Shown here piece by piece: positions 1 through 6,840 of a stretch of DNA of 10,407 bases. Source of the DNA: Nitrospirota bacterium (GTDB lineage: Bacteria > Nitrospirota > Nitrospiria > Nitrospirales > UBA8639); NCBI GenBank assembly GCA_003228495.1, contig QIDY01000223.1:1-10407 (forward strand), given 5' to 3'. Every line of letters begins with the position of its first letter. Position 1 is the first letter of the stretch. The position numbers were made by a program, and so were the translations under genes. Below the pieces are notes generated by a model. That model was not told where the DNA came from and searched no databases. It worked only from the letters and a program-made list of their open reading frames with translations.

Positions 1-297
1 ATCGCCATGGGAGATCCTCAGAGTACGGGAGAAGCCGCAATGGATCTTGACATGCTCAAGGACATTGCCGATGTCACCGGTGGCACCCCATTTCGCGCCG
101 ATGACCGAGCGCAGCTCGAGAATATTTACCGGAAGATCGACGCTCTTATCCCTATTGAGATTGAAACGCACTCCTATCGGCCTACGCGGCCGCTCTATCA
201 CTGGCCGCTGGGTGTGGCGGTGCTCCTGGTGGTGCTGTATCACATTCTGATGGGTGGTTCACAAGCTCTTCGCGCACTGAGAATACGACATGGTTGA
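1..297 (+). CDS. batA: BatA, C-terminal part of vWA-domain membrane protein (5' truncated by window edge)
   Basis: The reading frame is open from the first base and ends at TGA 295-297; the true start lies outside the window. The visible part matches the end of a von Willebrand A domain of the BatA type: a DLDMLKDIADVTGG stretch, then LENIYRKIDAL, the usual last helix of this domain. A hydrophobic segment (about residues 66-85 counted from base 1) follows, then a short basic tail, as expected for a C-terminal membrane anchor. The MIDAS metal site would be upstream and cannot be checked. In the Bat family, BatA and BatB are membrane-anchored vWA proteins with the domain on the periplasmic side; a role in oxidative or envelope stress has been proposed. 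The stop overlaps the batB start by 8 bases, so the two are probably translated together. A generic vWA protein is the only alternative, and the order batA-batB-batD makes it unlikely. Confidence 0.85.
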   Translation: MAMGDPQSTGEAAMDLDMLKDIADVTGGTPFRADDRAQLENIYRKIDALIPIEIETHSYRPTRPLYHWPLGVAVLLVVLYHILMGGSQALRALRIRHG

Positions 298-1693
298 CCT
301 CGGCCCCTATGCAGACTTTCATTTTCTGCGACCCCTATGGCTCCTGATTCTTGTGCCAGTGTTCCTTCTCTGGATAATGATTCGCTTCGGCTCCAGTCCC
401 GAACGCCGTTGGCGTCGGATCATCGCCCCTCACTTGCTGACTCACCTGAAGGTTGGTGGAGAGCAACGTTGGCGCTTTCGTCCGTTACACCTGATTCTTC
501 TTCTCATGATCTTTGGAGCCGCGGGAGCTGCGGGGCCTGCCTGGCAGCGCGAGGCCTCGCCTTTCGCTGAAGATACCGCGCCTCTCGTCATCGCACTTGA
601 TCTTTCGATCTCGATGAATGCGATCGATATTCAACCAACACGACTGGAACGGGCCAAGCAGAAAATTCGTGATCTGGTCTCCCTTCGTACCGGTGCGAGG
701 ACTGCACTCATCACGTACGCCGGCTCCGCTCATACCGTCCTTCCACTTTCGAATGACCCTGCGTTATTCGAGACGTTTCTTTCCGCTCTCTCAACCTCTG
801 TGATGCCCGTTACTGGTAAAGATCCTTCCAAGGCCTTGGATCTAGCCGAGGAGATTCTGTCGTCTGATCCTGTGCCAGGGTCGATTCTTTTTTTAACTGA
901 CGGAATAGCTAAACCACATATTCCGGCGTTTGTCGCCCAGGGGGAGCGTACGCATAACAACGTTCTGGTGTTAGCCGTCGGGACCAAGCAGGGAGGCCCG
1001 ATCCGAATTGACGAACAGACGTTTCATGCCGATGCGAAAGGTCGACGAGTGGTGGCGAAACTTGACGTGGATGGGCTCGATCTTCTTGAGAGCCGGACCG
1101 GGGCGTTTGTTGCGAGTGTCACGATCGATGACGCCGATGTTGATCGAATTCAGCGTCAAATTCAGAGTCACTTGCAAAAGGTCCGGCAGGAGGATGAAAC
1201 CGCGCGATGGCAGGACCAGGGGTATTGGCTCGTCTTCCCGGTCGCGTTATTGGGGCTACTCTGGTTTCGCAAAGGATGGACGGTGAAGTGGCAACTCGCT
1301 ATGGCCGTATTCACGCTGGGAGCATGTTCGCCTTCAGGATTTGACGATGGGCACTTTGTTGACTTGTGGCTGACCGCAAATCAGCAAGGACGCTGGCAGC
1401 TTGAACAAGGCAACTATTCTGCTGCAGCTGAACGGTTTCAAGATCCGCGGTGGAAGGGAGTCTCGCATTACCGGGATGGAAATTTTGAAGAAGCTGTGAA
1501 CTGGCTTGTACAGATTGATACCCCGGAAGCCGCCTATAATCTGGGAAACGCGTATGCCAAGCTAGGGAACTATTCAGAGGCCGTTGCAAGTTATAAAGTA
1601 GCACTGGAAAAACGCCCAGATTGGATTGAAGCTGCGGAGAACCTCACACTGGTCGAACAGCTTCTTGCTTCTTGCAGAGGACGACCAGCCTGA
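290..1693 (+). CDS. batB: BatB-BatC fusion (vWA plus TPR), frameshifted near its 3' end
   Basis: This encodes 467 residues before a premature TGA. Two hydrophobic segments (about 15-31 and 66-82) precede a vWA domain with an intact MIDAS motif DLSIS (D104, S106, S108), a T175 region and FLTDG with D204. Two more hydrophobic stretches (about 312-326 and 336-346) are followed by TPR-like helices from about 366 to 452, including AAYNLGNAYAKLGNYSEAV. The vWA part is BatB and the TPR part is BatC, here in one polypeptide. Bat proteins are thought to form a membrane complex acting in the periplasm. Translation leaves the family pattern after ...VEQLLA (residue 460) and stops seven codons later, because CTTCTTG is present twice at 1661-1674. 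The conserved C-terminus continues in another frame to 1922. The start overlaps the end of batA; only a weak GAGAA lies upstream, so coupling is likely. Whether the break is real or a sequencing error cannot be told from this copy. Confidence 0.85.
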   Translation: MVDLGPYADFHFLRPLWLLILVPVFLLWIMIRFGSSPERRWRRIIAPHLLTHLKVGGEQRWRFRPLHLILLLMIFGAAGAAGPAWQREASPFAEDTAPLVIALDLSISMNAIDIQPTRLERAKQKIRDLVSLRTGARTALITYAGSAHTVLPLSNDPALFETFLSALSTSVMPVTGKDPSKALDLAEEILSSDPVPGSILFLTDGIAKPHIPAFVAQGERTHNNVLVLAVGTKQGGPIRIDEQTFHADAKGRRVVAKLDVDGLDLLESRTGAFVASVTIDDADVDRIQRQIQSHLQKVRQEDETARWQDQGYWLVFPVALLGLLWFRKGWTVKWQLAMAVFTLGACSPSGFDDGHFVDLWLTANQQGRWQLEQGNYSAAAERFQDPRWKGVSHYRDGNFEEAVNWLVQIDTPEAAYNLGNAYAKLGNYSEAVASYKVALEKRPDWIEAAENLTLVEQLLASCRGRPA

Positions 1694-1922
1694 AGACGAG
1701 GAGACAGGGGAAGCTGCCCCCCCCACCTTCGATCCTGACGAGATTAAATTTGACGAAAAAGGCAAGAAGGGGAAGCGCGGTGAGGTGGATGTTGCTCAAC
1801 TTACCGATGATCAACTCGCCGAGATGTGGATGCGGCGCCTACAGACATCGCCCGCCGATTTCCTGCGGCATCGCTTTGCCGCGGAGTTGGCTGACACCCA
1901 AAAGAAAGAGGACCAATCGTAA
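1626..1922 (+). pseudogene. batC: Detached C-terminal segment of the BatB-BatC fusion
   Basis: This frame holds the missing end of the gene above. Meaningful coding begins at the duplicated heptamer (about 1668); the in-frame ATG at 1626 lies inside the TPR coding region of the other frame, has no role as a natural start, and reads nonsense up to LLLAEDD. The segment has an acidic linker (AEDDQPEDEETGE), a basic patch (KGKKGKRGE) and a conserved-looking end, EMWMRRLQTSPADFLRHRF, typical of BatC-type C-termini. It ends at TAA 1920-1922, sharing one base with the batD ATG. The whole gene without the extra 7 bases would be 541 codons plus stop. Without a frame correction this tail would probably not be made, and coupling to batD might weaken. 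Confidence 0.75.
1661..1675 (+). repeat. 7-bp tandem duplication that causes the batB-batC frameshift
   Basis: CTTCTTG occurs twice head to tail (1661-1667 and 1668-1674), followed by C. With both copies the frame runs LLASCRGRPA and stops. With one copy removed it reads EQLLAEDDQPEDE and continues without interruption to TAA 1920-1922. A short direct repeat is the classic product of replication slippage. Confidence 0.85.
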
Positions 1923-3322
1923 TGCAAGCCTTCCTGCTCATAGTTCTCCGTGTCGCATGTTGTCTGATCGTGTTGTTTGAATGTGCGATCGCTCAAGACT
2001 CCCAGAGTTTAAAGCCACTCGTTCGAGCCCGTTTTGAACCCGATTCGAAGATAACAGTCGGTCAGCCGATTTCTGTGATTGTCGAAGTCTTGGTCCCGTC
2101 CTGGTTTACCGGCGCCCCAAAGTTCCCTGAGCTCGATCTTCGGGATGCCCTTGTCATTTTCACTGACCGAGGCTCAAACTTCAGTGAGCAGATCAACGGT
2201 GAAACCTGGGCTGGTCAGAGTCGCGAGTACACGATCTACCCTCAGCGGGCCGGGTCATATGCGATTCCAAGCATTCCAGTCGAGGTGCGGTATTATGCGG
2301 AAGGGGTGAGGGCGGGCAAGAAGGCCATCTCGTCACCCCCGTCGCTTACATTCACCGCCACTATTCCTCAAGAGGCAAAAGGCTTAAGTTATTTTATTGC
2401 CGCGCGGAAGCTTGACCTTTCGCAGCAATTCGATCGGAAGCCGACAACGCTGAAAGTGGGTGAGGCCTTTACACGCACGCTCACCGTGACGGTTCATGAT
2501 GCGTTATCGATGGTGATTCCGCCCATCCCGGCTGATCCCATTGAGGGGCTCGGGGTCTATCCGGATCCTGCGGTGGTGAGCGATACTGGGGGCGAGCGAG
2601 GAGAAATGATCATTGGCACTCGTGTTGAGTCCGTGACCTATGTCGCTCAGCAAGAAGGTGACTATCAGTTGAATCCCATTGAGTTTGTCTGGTGGGATGT
2701 GAATGCTAAACAACTGCGTCGGGCTCAGTTGCCTGCTTTTCAATTTCACGTCGAACCGAAGTTAGCGTTCGATAGTGAAATTCCATTGCCTGGGGATGTG
2801 AACCCAGAGGAAATTCCGGCAATCTCTGCCAAAAAACGAGTGTCCTTGTTGGCCTTACTCAAACGGTGGGCTGTGCCGTTGGGGTTGGCCGTGCTGATCA
2901 CCGTGTTATTGGCTAAGCTTGTCCGTCGCTATGGCCCCTATCTTCGTGATGTTCTGGCCAAGACGCGACAGCGTCGGGCGGAGTCAGAGGCAACCGAGTT
3001 CGGAAAATTTCGGCAGGCTGCTCGATCGGGTCATCCGGAGGCTACGCTACGACATCTGATGTTCTGGCTTGACCGAACCCACCGCGATCCCAGAGCTGCT
3101 ACGTTGAAGAGCTTTACCGACGAAGTGAGAGATCCCTTGCTCGATGGTGAGGTAGAGAAGCTTGAGGAGATTCTTTTCGACTCCCCGAAGCGACACAAAC
3201 AAGCCGCCACCTGGAATGGCCGGCAAATACTCCAACGAGTCGCCCAAGCCCGCCGTCGATCTTTTTCCAGGAAGCCACCCGAACATGGCACGCTGGATTC
3301 GTTAAATCCGACCTCGGGATGA
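1922..3322 (+). CDS. batD: BatD, periplasmic protein with C-terminal membrane anchor
   Basis: The 466 residues begin with a signal peptide (hydrophobic 3-19, likely cleavage after CAIA-24). A long beta-rich periplasmic region follows, with the VGQPISVIVEV opening (46-56) and a second VGEAFTRTLTVTV repeat (179-191) characteristic of the BatD 'oxygen tolerance' family. A single membrane helix lies at about 317-333, then a basic cytoplasmic tail of about 130 residues. BatD is the usual partner of BatA, BatB and BatC; its biochemical role is not established. The start is fixed by a TAATG overlap with the batB-batC frame and by AGAGGA at 1907-1912, nine bases upstream. The last residues (HGTLDSLNPTSG) look unlike the rest and may come from a repeat that has run into the 3' end, because the DNA there reads GGATTC...GGATGACAGGG like many dispersed inverted repeats. 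Confidence 0.87.
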   Translation: MQAFLLIVLRVACCLIVLFECAIAQDSQSLKPLVRARFEPDSKITVGQPISVIVEVLVPSWFTGAPKFPELDLRDALVIFTDRGSNFSEQINGETWAGQSREYTIYPQRAGSYAIPSIPVEVRYYAEGVRAGKKAISSPPSLTFTATIPQEAKGLSYFIAARKLDLSQQFDRKPTTLKVGEAFTRTLTVTVHDALSMVIPPIPADPIEGLGVYPDPAVVSDTGGERGEMIIGTRVESVTYVAQQEGDYQLNPIEFVWWDVNAKQLRRAQLPAFQFHVEPKLAFDSEIPLPGDVNPEEIPAISAKKRVSLLALLKRWAVPLGLAVLITVLLAKLVRRYGPYLRDVLAKTRQRRAESEATEFGKFRQAARSGHPEATLRHLMFWLDRTHRDPRAATLKSFTDEVRDPLLDGEVEKLEEILFDSPKRHKQAATWNGRQILQRVAQARRRSFSRKPPEHGTLDSLNPTSG

Positions 3323-3536
3323 CAGGGTATTTGAAAAACGCATGTAGACTTGTTCGGTCTGTCGAGGCTTTTGAAAAATCCCGGGCGCGCAAGGGAATGA
3401 TGCGTCTCGCAGAGCGCGCCCGTTATGATGCAGGTCGCCATAGAAAATCGCTCAATTTAGGTTAAGGAAGGAAATTCTCGAAGTGACTCTTTACAAGAGA
3501 AAGAATTTACTGTATCTATCTTCTAAAAAGAGATAG
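3323..3536. other. Intergenic region between batD and the ATPase, with a large GC hairpin
   Basis: No gene is convincing here. A 9-bp perfect inverted repeat, CGGGCGCGC (3382-3390) and GCGCGCCCG (3414-3422), encloses a 23-base loop. TTTGAAAAA occurs as a direct repeat (near 3350 and 3373), and AGAC/GTCT brackets a TTGTTCG loop near 3345-3360. The arrangement is that of a dispersed intergenic repeat or a structured 3' end for the Bat transcript. No T-run follows the GC stem, so it is not a standard intrinsic terminator. The G+C falls sharply after about 3430. Confidence 0.5.
3490..3518 (+). promoter_or_regulatory. Possible sigma-70-type promoter for the ATPase gene
   Basis: TTTACA (3490-3495, five of six matches to TTGACA) is followed by a 17-base spacer and TATCTA (3513-3518, a weak -10). 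The position, just before an apparently separate transcription unit, fits. The -10 match is poor and overlaps a hairpin arm, so this is only a candidate. Confidence 0.28.
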
Positions 3537-3538
3537 AT
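3514..3538 (+). promoter_or_regulatory. Hairpin covering the start codon of the ATPase gene
   Basis: ATCTATCT (3514-3521) and AGATAGAT (3531-3538) are perfect 8-bp complements separated by TCTAAAAAG. The right arm contains the first two bases of the ATG at 3537, and the only purine-rich ribosome-binding sequence (AAAAAGAGA) lies in the loop and right arm. If the transcript begins upstream of 3514, this stem could limit ribosome access. The alternative is chance, because the arms are simple GATA-like repeats. Confidence 0.4.
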
Positions 3539-4832
3539 GATGGAAGAGATTTTAGATGTACTCATAGACGATTTCCATGAGCGGCAATTGCCTCAGGCCA
3601 TGCCGCGGGATCAATCGGTTGTCTGGTTGCCGGGAAAGGCGACTGTCATCAGCGGTATGCGGCGCGCCGGCAAGACGTGGTTTTGCTACCAACTGATGCA
3701 AGAGTTGCTGGATCAGGGTGTGCCCAAGGAACGCTTACTGTATCTGAACTTTGAAGATGAACGACTACTACCGTTTGCAGCAGCGAATTTTCAGCATATC
3801 CCAAACGTCTATTATCGCAAGTATCCAAGTTTCAAAGAGGACTTATGCTATCTGTTTTTGGATGAAGCGCAACGCATTGAAGGTTGGGAAAAATTCGTCC
3901 GTCGAATCCTCGATACTGAAAAGTTAGCAGTCTGCATTACTGGTTCATCCTCTCGTTTACTCAGCACTGAAATAGCCACAAGCCTACGCGGGCGTTCTTT
4001 AACGACAGAAATATTCCCGTTCAGTTTTGCTGAAGTCTTGCGATTTCACGAAGTGACATTCAAGCCAGGGCGATTTGGTGAAAAAACCCGCGCAATCCTG
4101 CAGAATACGTTGGACCGATATTACGTTGCAGGAGGCTTTCCGGAAATACAACACCTTGACGATGAAGTACGCCGCGAAGTGCTCAGCAATTATCTCGATG
4201 TGGTCATATTGCGTGACATCGTCGAGCGCCATGGCATAAAAAATACCGTGGCATTGCGCTCCCTTATTCGGCATATCATGCATGCGCCAACCACCCGTTT
4301 CAGCGTGAATAAGTTTTACAATACCTTGAAGAGCATGGGCGTCACCTGCACGAAAAATGACCTGTACAGCTTCCTAGACCATTTAGCCGACGCCTTCTTG
4401 ATTTATCTTGCTCCCATACATTCTCGCTCAGAAAAAGTGAGGCAGGTCAATCCGAAGAAGATCTATGTCATTGATACAGGACTACTCGGCGCTATGTCAC
4501 TCAAAATGACTCAGGATCGAGGCGCTATTTTAGAAAACATGATTTATATGCAATTGCGGCGGCAAGGCATCGCCGCGGAATATTATTTCACAGAAAGCGG
4601 TTCCGAAGTTGATTTTTTCTTTATCGACAGGGCAGGCAAAAAGCGTCTGATCCAAGTCTGTTGGGATTTGGATGATGAACGTACGTATTCGAGAGAGGTC
4701 AGGGCGCTGGAGCAAGCCATGCGGGAATTGTCCATCAAGCGGAGTGCAATAGTTACCTGGAATGCGGAAAAAAAGCACGACGAACGGATCACTATTATCC
4801 CGGCATGGAAATGGCTGTTGGAGCAGTACTAA
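3537..4832 (+). CDS. AAA_14 / DUF4143 family ATP-binding protein
   Basis: The 431 residues form a typical AAA_14-DUF4143 protein, a widespread accessory family whose cellular function is mostly unknown. The Walker A motif is GMRRAGKT (40-47), Walker B is LCYLFLDEAQ with D109 and E110, and ITGSSSRLLS (134-143) is the sensor region, followed by the LRGRSLTTEIFPFSFAE signature (150-166). The C-terminal DUF4143 part (about 210-430) has a winged-helix-like middle and an end resembling the PD-(D/E)XK nuclease fold: E333, then SEVDFFF (E357, D359) and IQVCWD. The last motif has Q373-V-C where active nucleases carry E-x-K, so cleavage activity is doubtful. Start choice: ATGATG at 3537/3540 with only a weak AAGAGA upstream. 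Base composition is visibly lower in G+C (24 of 60 at 3781-3840 against 40 of 60 at 2521-2580 in batD), suggesting later acquisition. The gene ends 35 bases before the lytic transglycosylase gene and may share its transcript. Confidence 0.9.
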   Translation: MMEEILDVLIDDFHERQLPQAMPRDQSVVWLPGKATVISGMRRAGKTWFCYQLMQELLDQGVPKERLLYLNFEDERLLPFAAANFQHIPNVYYRKYPSFKEDLCYLFLDEAQRIEGWEKFVRRILDTEKLAVCITGSSSRLLSTEIATSLRGRSLTTEIFPFSFAEVLRFHEVTFKPGRFGEKTRAILQNTLDRYYVAGGFPEIQHLDDEVRREVLSNYLDVVILRDIVERHGIKNTVALRSLIRHIMHAPTTRFSVNKFYNTLKSMGVTCTKNDLYSFLDHLADAFLIYLAPIHSRSEKVRQVNPKKIYVIDTGLLGAMSLKMTQDRGAILENMIYMQLRRQGIAAEYYFTESGSEVDFFFIDRAGKKRLIQVCWDLDDERTYSREVRALEQAMRELSIKRSAIVTWNAEKKHDERITIIPAWKWLLEQY

Positions 4833-4867
4833 TCGCGCATGTTGTCAAAGCGAGGAGTCGGTAATTC

Positions 4868-6547
4868 GTGAGGAATAAACCCAGCAAACAAAAGCCGATG
4901 AGTTACATCGGATGGTCGCGCGGAACGGTTGTCATACTGGGTCTGTTGAATAGTTCTCTCCCATGGCACGTAAATGCCCAAAGTAGAACTGATGTCAGCA
5001 GCCGAGGGGAATGGTCAAAAAAGTTCGTCCAGCAAGGCCGCAGCCTTTTTAACGCGCGGAGCGTACTCTCAGTACGTGAGCACGGCAAAAAGGCCAGACC
5101 GCCGCTGGCGGCTTTTTTCAACATTCCCATACTGTTCCTCAGCCTGTGTTGTATCGGCTCCGATGCTGTCGCTCAACACAGCTCCGCTGACGTTGCTCAT
5201 AAGATCGTAGGCTCCTGGACCGGAGACTTTGATGGGATGGTTGAACGCGACCGCGTACGAGTCCTCCTTCCATTCAGCAAGACGTTTTATTTTCTGGATC
5301 GGGGACGGCAGCGGGGGCTTACGTACGATATGCTGAAAGCGTTTGAGGACCGAGTCAATGATGACCTCAAGCGGAAGACCTTACGAGTTCATGTAGTGTT
5401 CGTGCCTGTGAACCGCGATGAACTCATCCCGGGTTTGCTCGCAGGGCGTGGTGATATCGCGGCTGGCGGTCTGACCATTACGCCCGAAAGAGAACAGCTT
5501 GTTGATTTCTCCACACCCCTAGCAAGGAACGTTCGGGAAATTGTGGTTACTGGCCCTGACGGCCCCACGCTTTTAAGCGTGGATGATCTGGCCGGCAAGA
5601 CAATTCACGTACGGAAGTCCAGCAGCTATTACGAGAGCCTTGTCCGTCTGAATATATCGTTTAGGAAGTCGGGCAAGCCTGCGATCACGCTTGTTCCCAC
5701 TGGCGAAATCCTTGAAGACGAGGATCTTCTTGAAATGGTAAACGCCGGTCTCTTACCGATGATCGTTACGGACAGTCCCATCGCAGAGTTCTGGCAACAG
5801 ATTTTCACTGATATCCGCCCGCGTCCCGACGTCGCAGTCAACACCGGTGGGGAGATTGCCTGGGCGTTTCGCAAGAACAGTCCGAAGCTAAAAGCCGTCG
5901 TCAACGCCTTTGTGGCCCAAAGCAAGAAGGGCAGCTTGCTGGGGAACATGCTATTCAAACGCTACTTGAAAAACACCAGATACGTCAGAAACGCCTTGGC
6001 GCGCAAGGAGCTGGAAAGATTCGACATGATGGTCGATCTTTTCAAGATCTACGCCAAGAAGTATGGATTTGATTGGTTGATCGTAGCTGCTCTTGGTTTT
6101 CAGGAATCAGGGTTAGACCAAAGCAAGCGAAGTCCTGCCGGAGCGATCGGCGTGATGCAGGTCTTGCCAAGCACGGCCCGCGATCCGCAAGTGAACATCC
6201 CCAACATTGAAGAACTTGAATCAAACATTCATGCAGGAGTGAAGTATCTGCACTTTTTGCATAACCGATATTTCAAAAGGGATGACATAGACCTCGTCAA
6301 CCAGTGGCTGTTCACGTTTGCCGCATACAACGCCGGCCCAGCCAGAGTGAGCGGCCTTCGCAAGAAAGCGACAAGGATGGGCTTAGACCCAAACACCTGG
6401 TTCAAGAATGTGGAACTAGCTGCCGCCAAGCGAATTGGCCGCGAGACCGTGCAGTATGTGAGCAACATCTACAAGTACTACATCGCCTATCGTTTGATTT
6501 TTGGGAAAATGGAGCTGAAATCGAATATTCAGCGAGGCACGAGATGA
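4868..6547 (+). CDS. mltF: MltF-like lytic transglycosylase with solute-binding domain and remodelled N-terminus
   Basis: The 559 residues carry the MltF architecture. A family 3 solute-binding domain spans about 125-365, with the signature GRGDIAAGGLTITPERE (193-209). An SLT domain spans about 390-545. The SLT part has the catalytic glutamate E413 in GFQESGLD, the GAIGVMQVLP motif (425-434), AAYNAGP (485-491) and ETVQYVSNI (526-534). MltF cleaves peptidoglycan glycan strands to 1,6-anhydromuropeptides in the periplasm, anchored at a membrane. The N-terminus is odd: there are two signal-like segments, one ending VNAQ (about 11-38) and one ending AVAQ (about 79-103). Residues 47-87 between and into them are encoded by an inverted-repeat element. 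The start chosen is GTG 4868, with GAGGAG at 4852-4857; the ATG at 4898 has no such site. E. coli MltF is about 518 residues, so the excess is roughly the extra N-terminus. Which signal is used is unknown. Confidence 0.82.
   Translation: MRNKPSKQKPMSYIGWSRGTVVILGLLNSSLPWHVNAQSRTDVSSRGEWSKKFVQQGRSLFNARSVLSVREHGKKARPPLAAFFNIPILFLSLCCIGSDAVAQHSSADVAHKIVGSWTGDFDGMVERDRVRVLLPFSKTFYFLDRGRQRGLTYDMLKAFEDRVNDDLKRKTLRVHVVFVPVNRDELIPGLLAGRGDIAAGGLTITPEREQLVDFSTPLARNVREIVVTGPDGPTLLSVDDLAGKTIHVRKSSSYYESLVRLNISFRKSGKPAITLVPTGEILEDEDLLEMVNAGLLPMIVTDSPIAEFWQQIFTDIRPRPDVAVNTGGEIAWAFRKNSPKLKAVVNAFVAQSKKGSLLGNMLFKRYLKNTRYVRNALARKELERFDMMVDLFKIYAKKYGFDWLIVAALGFQESGLDQSKRSPAGAIGVMQVLPSTARDPQVNIPNIEELESNIHAGVKYLHFLHNRYFKRDDIDLVNQWLFTFAAYNAGPARVSGLRKKATRMGLDPNTWFKNVELAAAKRIGRETVQYVSNIYKYYIAYRLIFGKMELKSNIQRGTR
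5007..5128. repeat. MITE/REP-like inverted-repeat element inside the mltF-like gene
   Basis: The left arm (5007-5033) starts GGGAATGGTCAAAAAAG and ends CCAGC. The reverse complement of the right arm (5101-5128) starts GGGAATGTTGAAAAAAG and continues through CCAGC; 15 of the first 17 positions match. Inside are a perfect 8-bp pair, GCCTTTTT (5043-5050) and AAAAAGGC (5087-5094), and a central hairpin CGTAC-TCTCA-GTACG (5062-5076). This nested symmetry is that of a small non-autonomous element. It resembles a repeat I recall from Nitrospira genomes, but I have not checked this. The mltF-like frame crosses it without a stop. Confidence 0.72.
5099..5118 (+). terminator. Terminator-like hairpin within the repeat element
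   Basis: CCGCC (5099-5103) pairs with GGCGG (5107-5111) around a three-base loop, followed by C and six T. The shape is that of an intrinsic terminator, but the stem is short and it lies inside a translated frame, where ribosomes may prevent it from forming. It could reduce mltF transcription when translation is poor. Confidence 0.25.
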
Positions 6548-6840
6548 CAATCTCTAGCACCAATTGTTACAAGCGATCGACCATTGCACGAGGGATAAGG
6601 TGTCAGGTCGGTTAATGCCAGTCTCACTCCCGACGGCCGCTCATCTGGCAATGGGATTTAAACCATGGTCAAAGGGAGATTTAAAATTTAGATGTTCCCC
6701 TGAATATCCGGCTATCTTGTCGCGTAGATCTTTTCCCTTATTCGCTTTCTCAAGTTTCACGCGGGCCTGATAAAGAAAGAAGGAGAAGGTAGGTTAGACA
6801 ATTAAGCCAAGTCTGACACCAATTCATGCTCTATGTATCA
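6548..6840. other. Intergenic region between the convergent mltF-like and cytochrome genes
   Basis: No supported gene lies here. GGTGTCAG near 6600 and its complement CTGACACC near 6813-6820 form an 8-bp inverted pair about 210 bases apart, and CACCAATT occurs both near 6557 and near 6817. A weak GAGAT/ATCTC stem covers the mltF stop (6540-6553). The layout could be a decayed mobile element or chance. No intrinsic terminator for the cytochrome gene is obvious. Confidence 0.35.

Noticed and set aside
3031..3441. A 136-codon open frame on the minus strand over the batD 3' end
   Set aside because: It lies antisense to well-supported batD coding sequence and its translation has no recognisable domain or ribosome binding site.
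5007..5128. Integron attC site
   Set aside because: The fold is similar in outline, but the paired GTTRRRY/RYYYAAC core boxes are not found, and the arms look like a REP or MITE repeat instead.
6564..6770. A 68-codon open frame in the mltF-cytochrome intergenic region
   Set aside because: There is no ribosome binding site, no recognisable domain and no membrane or signal pattern; the length is within what chance gives here.
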